64,000 bases of DNA from positions 496,001-560,000 of the forward strand of contig JAMXDE010000041.1 in NCBI GenBank assembly GCA_026770025.1, given 5' to 3'. This stretch comes from Craspedostauros australis. Taxonomy: Eukaryota; Bacillariophyta; Bacillariophyceae; Mastogloiales; Achnanthaceae. Below the pieces are notes generated by a model. It was not told the origin of the DNA and made no database searches. It saw nothing but the letters and a program-made list of their open reading frames with translations. Shown piece by piece: positions 33,914 through 42,292 of this stretch. The translations under genes and the position numbers were made by a program. Position 1 is the stretch's first letter. Every line of letters starts with the position of its first letter.

Positions 33914-35761
33914 TACGGCGATTAGCATCCAGGCATTAGCTGCCGCGATGTACCACCCATACTCTACTCCGATAGTGATGACTTGGAGTGAGGCGAAGAG
34001 GAGGACCATTCCAACGATGCTACCGAAGTAGTTGAAGGAGGTGAAGAGGTTCCAGACTAGGGACCACCAGGTGTCTTCGTCTTGACTGGAGGTGGCTGTG
34101 AAGCATGTCCATGCAGCCATGTCAATGGAGAGGTTGTCCTGTTTGGGAACGTTCTTGCCCTTTGCCTTCGCCTTGAACTTGAAGTTGTCCTGGTGGCTCT
34201 CGGTGTTGTGCGAGAGACGCCAGCGGCGGCACTTGGCGCACCACATGAACGTCTTGTCGTTGACAAGCTTGCGTTGTGGCTCACCGGGCTTGGGAGCTTT
34301 GGACGACCAGCCCTGGCCGGCGTTGCGTTTGGCGTCGCGTTCCTTGGGCTTCTTGAAGTTGTTTCTCTTTCCATCGTTCTTGGAGAAACCCTTGTGTTGC
34401 TCGAGAACGTTGGCGCTTGGATTCTGGACGACGTTGTTGGCGTACGAGTACTTGGGCACGTTGCTATCTCTGGTACGCCTGATGGCATGCCAGCGATTTC
34501 CGCGCACTTCGTTTTCGTACGACGACTCGGCCTTGTTGCAGATTGCCATCCATGTGAGATCTTTTGCGGCAAGCTGGGGGCGAGCGTACTCGTATGTGAA
34601 GACGGGGAGACGCATGAGGATTTCCTCAAGGTCATCCTTCATCACATAGAGAGGACGTCGGTACTGTTCACCAGACCGGATCTGTCCTCCAGCCTGTAGG
34701 AAGGCATCGAGGATCGTTCGAAGGAGACGGAGGTCGAAGCGACCGGCGTCGTCGAGGCGCTTGCAAAGAGCACGAAGGTGGACTGCCATGAGACCAACGT
34801 TCTCGTTTGGAAAACGTCTGCAGTTGACTTCGCGGATCTTGGCTGCGAGGGCGTCTTGTTCATCCAAGGAGTTGGCCGAGTTGCTGTTCATGAACTCAAC
34901 GAAGAGAGTGATGAAGTTATCGTGGAACTTCGGCTCAATTCGGTTCATGAGCTGGTCTTCGAGGGCTGGATCAAGACTGTCACGGAAGAACGCTGAGGCT
35001 GTCTCGTTGTTCTGGACGTCGTAGTGATCCCACTTCAGATGGAAGTCGTCAAAGTGCTTGGTGGCATCTTCAAGAGTGAAGGCGGCTGGTGAGTCCAGGA
35101 CGCAAGTCATCCCTGACTCTACGTTGGCGTCAGCAATGTACGCCATGGTGAGGAGTCCGGTTCTTGCCATGTGGCTTCGCACCAGGCAGATGAACTGCTG
35201 GATGTTCCCTCCTTTCTTGAACTTGTCGGTGAGTCCTTGCTCTCGCTTGGACTGGTTGGTGGAGTCAGCACCGTTATGGAGGATTCTCTGTTGTTGAGAG
35301 TTAGTCCACCTGGTGTGTGACTCGTCTTGGAGGCCGGTCCAATGTCCGTTTGGCGCGCCTGCGGTCCAGGGCACCCAGTTGCGTCCTTGCTTGAGGATGC
35401 CTCCCATGATGGGAACGGTTGGTTTCCCAGAGAGGTCGTGGTCGTCGTCTTCGCTCTCCTCTTCTGACTTTCTGCTCTTCTTGGGCATGGGTGTTTCCAT
35501 GTCAAAGATGCTGTCGTTGAGGAAGGACTGGTCCGTCCGGGTTCTTGTGTCGCCAGCGGAACGGCTGCGCTCAAGTCCGGGACGGCTTGGGGTCGTGGTG
35601 GCTGTCGCCGCTGCTTGGGCAGTGGCTATAGCCGCGTTTGCTGCTTCTGCAGCGGCTTCGGCCGCCAACGTCGCCTGTGTGAGGCGAGCGTTCTCGACCG
35701 TGATTGCTTCGAGCTGCGCTTGCAGCTCTTCCAGCGTGGCAGGGGTTGTCACTTCCGCCAT
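33914..35761 (-). pseudogene. Outer copia gag half
   Basis: 616 codons from the ATG at 35761 to the insertion point. The N-terminal segment (about 5-60) is a heptad-rich Ala/Glu coiled coil, followed by an acidic hinge and the gag core (about 170-420). A basic region with Lys/Arg runs precedes a single Cys/His cluster (MWCAKCRRWRLSH). Two hydrophobic stretches fill the last 55 residues (WNLFTSFNYFGSIVGMVLLF and WYIAAANAWMLIAVTL). They look like membrane helices at the gag-pol junction, which is unusual for copia. The frame continues without a shift into the pol half at 25980 once the inner element is disregarded. Residues read past 33913 come from the inner LTR and are not native. Confidence 0.88.
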
Positions 35762-36190
35762 GATGGATGACGGGGACTTCTCGAATTGTCTTCGGACTTC
35801 GAGTGGATCGATCTGTTTGCCTTCTCTTGCCTTTGCTCGACTTCACTTCGTTGGGAAGGTGTGCACTGAAGTTCGATGCAGGCTTGGAGAGGCTCGCACT
35901 CGGTTGGCGAGTGCGGTTATTGCTTGCTTTGGCAGAGGCTACTGAGGTTCGACCTTGGGTCGCTTACCTTCAGCTGGGACTTTTGTCCTCTTGAGTTGCT
36001 CGGTTTTCGAGCGTTGGGAGTCTGATTTCAAATCAGATGCATGCGATGAGGGCGTGGTCCTTCGATGGAGGCTCGGTCTGCGAGCTATGCCTTTTGGCTT
36101 CGTCTCAGAGAGACTCTTTGCGATCGGTTGGCAGAGGAAGATGCTCGGTGGAGTTGATTAGAGAGTATTTGGCAACCACTCGCAGCTACC
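35762..36190 (-). other. Leader of the outer copia element
   Basis: 429 bp between the 5' LTR and the gag start; no gene. It would carry the primer site and any packaging signal. Confidence 0.65.
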
Positions 36191-36191
36191 A
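36179..36191 (-). other. Putative primer binding site of the outer copia element
   Basis: On the minus strand TGGTAGCTGCGAG starts with the last T of the 5' LTR. TGG complements the CCA end of a tRNA, as expected. Which tRNA is unknown. Confidence 0.5.
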
Positions 36192-36878
36192 GTTAGGATT
36201 CGGGCGTAGACGTCGCGAATCGGTGGAGAATGCCTCGTGAATCTGCCGACTTCGGGATAGCCGTGTGATGCAGTTCAAGAGAGGTGTACTGATTGAAGAG
36301 TTATAACTGTAACGATGAGTAGTAGAGTGCTTTGTAGCTAATCCTTGTCTGTGTTTATTATGAGTTAGCTTGTAGTGTTAGTAGGGTGAAGAAACGATGC
36401 CACACAACTTGGCGAGACCCTGCACTGATGTACTTGGTTCAGTGCTACAGGGTATACAGTCATTACAGCGCCTTGCCCTCCACACACGTAGATACACTGC
36501 AGTGTAGATCATGGCACATGGCAGTGACGACCATGAAGCAGTGGCTGTGGTTGGAGCTGGCTCTCGGATTCCATTGCTTGTGTTGAAGCAGGTTGGATAC
36601 ACGCGTTAAGACTACGGCAGTGGTGCAGTAGTCATCAGCATGGAGGGAATCGAGATATGTTGCAGTAAAGGGATCTGAGGAGCATATAGTTCCCAAGGTG
36701 GATTGTGAGTCAGGTCGGTCATGTTTGAGTCATGATGGATTCGTGAATGGAGGAGAGAAAGGAGGAGAAAAAGGTTTGGTGGTCGATCAAGTCGGAAGAT
36801 TTCGCGCCAAAACAAGAATTTCTCTCATCTGGTTGATACCGTATCCGGTAATAGTCTGTCCCTCATTGAATCTCAACT
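36191..36878 (-). repeat. 5' LTR of the outer copia element
   Basis: 688 bp, near-identical to 19813-20500, followed on the outer side by AAAAT (36879-36883). A diverged, truncated relative lies at 41635-42130. Confidence 0.93.
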
Positions 36879-37091
36879 AAAATCATGCTTCTCCAGAAAT
36901 GGGAAAACACGCGAAAATGCCTTCAATTCGGAAGAATAAAATGATCGACACCGAAATAAGAAGCTGATAGGAGAACAGATGAACAACGGCCAGAAGCCAA
37001 TGATGGCTGTTGGCAACGACGAGCAGAGAGGAGGTCGAAAGGAACAAACAGAGAATAGACCTGAAGCAAGGATGAGGCCACAGAATAGATT

Positions 37092-37590
37092 GGGCATGTA
37101 GATGGAAGTCAATGTGTGCTGATTGAGACAGGGACAAAGCTCAACGTCCTGGGACATAAATGGTGACAGAACTGTGTGACAGTCAAGCTGGGGGTCAAGA
37201 TCTGGATTCCCCACCAACCCACAACTCTGAATTTTGACAACTGATCCACATTCCAGACGAAGCAGAAGCCTCAGCGTGCCTACCGCTGCCACGCAATCCT
37301 CAAAACCAACCGCCTTCCCCACGCGAAATGTGAGTGTCTCGATGGTGGGCACGACTGGAAATCAAGCTGAAGCATGACTGGCGATTGCGAATCCAAGTTG
37401 CCCCTTTGCGTCCGCATGCTTAACGTTTCTAGTTGTAGAGTATTGCAAAAATATAAACTTTTTAACTATAGGGACCAGGAGCTTGCAACTTCACACATAT
37501 ACTCTCTACAATATATTAGGATGATATAGCTTATAAAATAAAAATCCGCATTTGCGTACGTGCGAACCCTGAATGGGGCCATAACACGTA
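37092..37590. repeat. Dispersed repeat R1, copy 2
   Basis: Diverged copy of 173-690 in the same orientation. Shared landmarks are GTGTGCTGATTGAGACA, ACCAACCCACAACTCT and TATAAACTTTTTAACTATA. Confidence 0.7.
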
Positions 37591-37964
37591 GGCGGAGTTT
37601 GGGAAAAACTGATCCAGGATCTGAAGCCAACTGTAGCCAAACATCGCCAAAAATCGACAATTTTTTGGTCTGGCTCTTTGAGGCACTAGTGGCTATTGGC
37701 TAATTTCCGGTTTTTTGGCACTTATTGGTAATTATTGGTAACCATTGGCATATCGCCGACGGCACAAGCTGCCATTCGATGAGTTGATGGCCGTTGCCTG
37801 ACATCTTTACATTATTAGAAAGAGGAGAGTGAGAGCTCTCTGTTGATGTGTTCATTGTTGGCAAACGATCTCCGCTTTCCGTTCATCTCGATGCCTCTTT
37901 TTACCCTTTATCGGCCTTTTTCACACGGACGACGTACGGACGCGATTTCGGAATTTTTTTCGTT

Positions 37965-37980
37965 GGTAACCATTGGTAAC
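37965..37980 (+). repeat. Left arm of a 16-bp inverted repeat
   Basis: GGTAACCATTGGTAAC here; its exact reverse complement lies at 39455-39470, about 1.5 kb away. Each is next to a run of T or A. Possibly the ends of a decayed transposon. Confidence 0.6.
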
Positions 37981-39454
37981 CACGTAGAGTCTACGACGTT
38001 CTGGTACAGAAATTTGTTGCGTTTTGGTCCAATAGCGACCGACTGTCTTCCAAAGACCCGCATCCAAATCTGCTTCGTCAATTGCTCAAGTGAATGGCAT
38101 GGTTGTATTCGTCGCTTCATTCTGCTTCGGGTGGTGTGTTGGTCAGCGGTCCAGGATGCCTTTGTGTGTTGCTTTGGGTGTTTGAAGTTAGTCACTAATG
38201 CTCGTGACAGCCATGATCATCAATCCGTGAACGCACAAAAGTTCGCGCCAAAAAATATCCCGCGTTTTTACGTGTTGTTGATTCGAACTGTTTTATTCGC
38301 AGGAGTCTCTTTACTTTATGCAAGGTTGTGCATCGCCCTGACGTCGGATCATCGTTCCGTTGCTTTCAGGTGACGCATAATCCTCTCTTGCACCTGCCCA
38401 TGTAGTCTTGGTCTTCGAATCTCACTTCCTCCAAAGATATACCAATTGCAACTTTTTCGTCACTTTATCGTGTACTATCCTCGCGAGGAAACATCGCTTC
38501 CTGATAAGGCGCCAAAACTGTCTTCATTGACACCGGTTGCTACACTCATGCGATGGGCGGGGTCGTTGATGCAGTCGCTGTTTGTGCTCTATCAAACCGC
38601 GTTCGAACCGTTCTGTAGAGGTAGCCTGATGTTCTACACTGGTCTTGAGTGCCGCTAAGGCCAATCGAACACTGGCATCTACATTGCGCACGCGATACAT
38701 GCTAACATGTGCTCACACCGCGTGGAAATTGTGCGCGGCGCAGTTGCACATGCTCAGCGATGCGGAAGATCCAAAGAAGAGCGATCAGAGCATGGCGAGA
38801 TTGGACTCCTCGATGTCAAACAGTCGACTCTGCTCTATTTTGGACTGCTCTTGTGTGCTGCTGCTAACCAAGGGATCATTGCTCTCCCAAGCAGGATGGA
38901 TGCAACAATACACATGCATCCAAGTTGCTGTTGCCAAGACTGTTGCTGGTGTACAGTATTCTGGAGTAGAACTGAAACATATTGTAGAAAGTATCAACCA
39001 TATCATCAACTACAATTCAATACGATGAACGAAACCACAATGGATGATATCAGGATGTAAGGAACTGATCATGGCATGTGAGGAACACATCGGTTGGTAT
39101 CACATTGTTTTGTGATCATTTCCACCGCGTGTTAACACGCGCTGGGGTACACAAAATTCGCCACGATACATCGCGGTGATTGGCATTCGTGAATGACAAT
39201 ATGGAGTGGTGGCCCCAGAGAAACGAGCAGATCTCGACAACTACCCATCCAATCGCCACCAAACTTGGAGAGGGCGATAAAAAACCACACGTGCGAATGC
39301 TCACAAAAGGAGAGCTCAAACAAATGGAGCGGCATGAACTTGCCGAGGAGGTTTGTGGCAGAAAAGGTGTTTTTTGGGCCGCTTCGAGTGGGACTGACGT
39401 ACAAAATGTACCAGCGTCTACGGCGAAATTGACTCATACGACTAGTTACCAATT

Positions 39455-39470
39455 GTTACCAATGGTTACC
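39455..39470 (-). repeat. Right arm of a 16-bp inverted repeat
   Basis: Exact reverse complement of 37965-37980, followed by AAAAAAATTG, which mirrors the AATTTTTTT before the left arm. Confidence 0.6.
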
Positions 39471-39713
39471 AAAAAAATTGGCCTCCACCCAAGCCAAAAG
39501 ACACTAGAATCGATCCGACACAGAACAGATCAATTGCGTCACACGGTTCCGAATTAGAACCCCAAGCGCAACAAAGCTCGGGATAAATCACCCAAACTCC
39601 CCTCAATTCACCCTTCATTGGGATGGCTTGCTCTCGGCAGAGATATAGACCAAGCCATTTGATTGGCTGGGGCTCCATTGATTTGGTTGAAGACACGAGG
39701 TCCTTTGATCGCA

Positions 39714-39736
39714 CCCCGACATTTTGCCGCGTGTCC
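39714..39736 (-). repeat. Detached right end of a Harbinger-like element
   Basis: CCCCGACATTTTGCCGCGTGTCC nearly repeats the right TIR at 19608-19630 and is followed by CTG, the other CWG form. No matching left end was found upstream. Confidence 0.65.
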
Positions 39737-39739
39737 CTG

Positions 39740-40268
39740 TAGCTGGAATCCATCATCTTGTCCGTGGCGGACATCGAGATCGCGATCCAGCAAGCGTTGA
39801 TGCTGTCGCCCCTCTTCCCTCCGATCCGAAAAGAGGAACCACATCAGCTACGCGGAGATCTCCGCGCAAGCACGTGGGAGACTTTTCGAACTTTCCACAA
39901 CAGCCAAGAGCCATTTCGCTTGTTTTCGCCCACGAGGCTCTTCGTGCACCTATTTTCTGTAGGTAATTTGACCGTTGGCTCGCGCAGCCGTCGAGTCTGG
40001 CAACAACACAGGAGGCTCGCGCCGCCTCGCCAAAAAAAGGTAGAGTATCAGAAAAAGACACACACATCAAAATTCTTTGGGCCAGGAGACAACTCAACTC
40101 AACTCTCCTCAACTCAACTGGATTCAACCCGATTGCATTGCACTGCATCTCATCACACTGCATTCAACCACTCCTCATGGACAGCTGCATTCCACAACCT
40201 CACACAACCTCACACAACCTCACACAACCTCAAACAATCTCGCACAACCACCAAATCAAGGCAACATC
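39740..40268 (+). other. Upstream region of the methyltransferase gene
   Basis: 529 bp. From about 40082 to 40250 it is made of short CAACT, TCATCACACTG and CCTCACACAA repeats, the last a 10-bp unit repeated about four times. The frame stays open through part of it (from 40077), but composition says this is 5' untranslated sequence. Confidence 0.55.
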
Positions 40269-41180
40269 ATGGCGCAACTTCGACGACCAACACAGAAGGA
40301 CGGGCAGAATTGCACAAGGCTGCTGCCGACGATCCTGCTCACTGCCATGATCATCATTCAACTCCAATTCACCAACTTCACACGCCCCATATCCGAAAGC
40401 AACGAGGACACTTTCGACAACCCTCCCCTCCCCCCCGCTCAACCGGTTCTGCGTTCGGCTACAGTCGTCAAGACGCAAGCGACCCCTTGTCAACGACAGC
40501 TGGCCCCAGGACTCCACTTGTCGCAGTCGGGAGAAGACAAGATCCTCCTGAAATGGTTCAATAACCTCTGCGGTGGCACCTACATCGAAATGGGCGCCCT
40601 CGACGGCCTTCGGTACAGCAATTCCCACGTCTTCAACACAGGTTTGGACTGGAAGGGCGTCCTGATCGAGGCCGACCCCATCAGCTACGAGAAAGTGCTG
40701 GTGAACCGCCCCAACGAGCTCGCCAGGATCCACGCAGGTGTTTGCCTGGAAGAACGCGACCTGCATTGGGTATATTTCAAGCCCGATCCTGCCATTTCTG
40801 GATTCGTTGAATTCGCCGCGGAAGAATTCAAGGCCAAATGGTGGAATAAGCGCCTCATCAACAACGCGAGGGTCGTGAAATGCCGTCGGTTGGACAAGAT
40901 TCTGCAGGAGGCTGTGGGCGATTCGTTCCACTTCGACTTCTTCTCCCTGGATATCGAGGGTGCCGAGCTGCTGGCGCTGGAGTCGCTCAATTTCGACCAG
41001 TACCAATTCGGTACCATCCTCGTCGAAGCCGACGGAAGGAATGGGCGCAAGGATCAATCCATCAAGGCCATCCTGGACCGTGCTGGGTACGAATTCTTCG
41101 GCGCATTCAATCGATCGAACTGGTTCGTCAACAGGAACTTTGATCGGATCTACAGAGATGTTGTCTACACCACGAAGTAG
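40269..41180 (+). CDS. FkbM-family methyltransferase, type II membrane anchor
   Basis: 303 aa from the ATG at 40269, chosen because upstream in-frame codons are repeat DNA. A hydrophobic stretch at about 17-33 (LLPTILLTAMIIIQLQF) fits a signal anchor, followed by a flexible Pro-rich stem. The catalytic domain shows GGTYIEMGALDG (about 101-112), SNSHVFNTGLDWKGVLIEAD and FDFFSLDIEGAELLALES (about 222-240), the signatures of FkbM SAM-dependent O-methyltransferases. In algae such proteins are often in the secretory pathway and may methylate sugars or other polymers; the substrate is not known. Single exon and intact. The gene is flanked on each side by a lone Harbinger-type end. Confidence 0.87.
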   Translation: MAQLRRPTQKDGQNCTRLLPTILLTAMIIIQLQFTNFTRPISESNEDTFDNPPLPPAQPVLRSATVVKTQATPCQRQLAPGLHLSQSGEDKILLKWFNNLCGGTYIEMGALDGLRYSNSHVFNTGLDWKGVLIEADPISYEKVLVNRPNELARIHAGVCLEERDLHWVYFKPDPAISGFVEFAAEEFKAKWWNKRLINNARVVKCRRLDKILQEAVGDSFHFDFFSLDIEGAELLALESLNFDQYQFGTILVEADGRNGRKDQSIKAILDRAGYEFFGAFNRSNWFVNRNFDRIYRDVVYTTK

Positions 41181-41481
41181 GGAGGAAGGAGGGACCGGGA
41201 GCAAGCAAAGTATTATATCATTTTGCGCAAGATCTATACAATGGAGTGCGCTGAATCATCTTTACAGTTGTAAATCATCTACAGGACATGGAGTGGGGCA
41301 GTCCTTTCTGGAGCACGGCCAATGTTCGAGAGTGCAGAATAGAGCGGACTACTCTAGGTAAATTGTATACACTACAATACCATATAATCGGTGGTACGAG
41401 CAATGGTGGCAAGCTCGTCAACGCACACTCCAGCGCGCTGTGTGCAACGAATTGGATGAGTTTGATGTCTGTGTTTGTCAG

Positions 41482-41504
41482 GGACACTCGGCAGAAAGTC
41501 GGGA
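41482..41504 (+). repeat. Detached left end of a Harbinger-like element
   Basis: GGACACTCGGCAGAAAGTCGG, identical to the left TIR at 14146 and also preceded by CAG. Similarity fades but continues for about 60 bp (CGTTAAGTA shared). No right end was found downstream. Confidence 0.7.
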
Positions 41505-41634
41505 TTTGCTACAACTGGCAACGCGTTAAGTAGAGTTGGGACACACTAGCCCCACAGCCGTGTTAGAACCGTGAGTCCGATCACGTGCGTCCTTATGCGA
41601 ACAAATTTAATTTGTTCAGATGAAACTGGTACTC

Positions 41635-42130
41635 AGTTAGGATTCAAGCGTAGTCAGCGCGAATCGGTGGAGGATGCCTCCTGAATCTGCCGGCTTCGAG
41701 ATAGCCGTGTGATGCAGTTCAAGAGAGGTGTACTGATTGAAGAGTTGTTACTGTAACGATGAGTAGAAGAGTGCTTTGTAGCTAATCCTTGTCTGGTTAT
41801 TATGAGTTAGCTTAGTGGTGTTAGTAGGGTGAAGAAACAATGTCGCTCAGCTTGGTGAGACCCTGCACTGACGTACTTGGTTCAGTGCTTGAGGGTAGAT
41901 CATTATTACAGTTCCTTGCTCTCCACACACGTAGATACATTGCACTGTAGGTCATGACACTCAATAGTGACGGTCATGAAGCAATGGCTGTGGATGGAGC
42001 TCACTCTCGGATTCCATTGCTTGAGTTGAAGCAGGTTGGATACACGCGTCAAGACTCCAGCAATAGTGCAGTAGTCATTAGCATGGAGGGGATCGAGATG
42101 TGTTGTAGAGAAAGGATCTGAGGAGCATAT
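41635..42130 (-). repeat. Truncated, diverged copy of the outer copia LTR
   Basis: 496 bp matching the first 70 percent of the 688-bp LTR with many substitutions and small gaps. It stops exactly where the piggyBac-like TIR begins. No internal copia sequence is attached. Confidence 0.85.
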
Positions 42131-42173
42131 CCCTTTACGACCAGAGCATAACGCCCATATTATGGGCAATATA
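42131..42173 (+). repeat. Left TIR of the piggyBac-like element
   Basis: CCCTTTACGACC, then GCCCATATTATGGGC as a subterminal palindrome. Inverted partner at 46314-46350. Confidence 0.8.
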
Positions 42174-42292
42174 ATGACACTAGTTGTTTGTTGAACGAAT
42201 TTTCCCTACCAAGGCCTACGTGAAAACTAAGCATGTACCCCTCACAAATAGTGTTATCGTGGGAAACTACTGATTTTTTGTTTGTGTCTGTT

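Larger units (their letters stand above)
19813..36878 (-). mobile_element. Outer Ty1/copia retrotransposon (interrupted)
   Basis: Two 688-bp LTRs (19813-20500 and 36191-36878) differ at only about three positions and are flanked by AAAAT at 19808-19812 and 36879-36883. The element is on the minus strand, so the right LTR is the 5' LTR. It encodes one gag-pol frame, cut by the inner element at the TAGAGT site. The uninterrupted length would be about 9.1 kb. Confidence 0.95.
36884..39713. other. Repeat-rich region without a supported gene
   Basis: It holds copy 2 of repeat R1 (37092-37590), AT-rich DNA with several TTGGTAA motifs (37700-37990), and open frames of 70-176 codons on both strands with no recognisable domain. 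The right side ends at a detached Harbinger-like terminus (39714-39736). Confidence 0.5.

Noticed and set aside
37843-38373. 176-codon plus-strand frame
   Set aside because: No domain, odd composition, region full of repeats; no support beyond length.
39132-39557. Overlapping frames of 106 and 125 codons on opposite strands
   Set aside because: Neither shows a known motif, and the segment ends in transposon-like repeats.
40077-40268. In-frame upstream extension of the FkbM protein
   Set aside because: It would translate short CA-rich tandem repeats; the ATG at 40269 gives a proper signal anchor.
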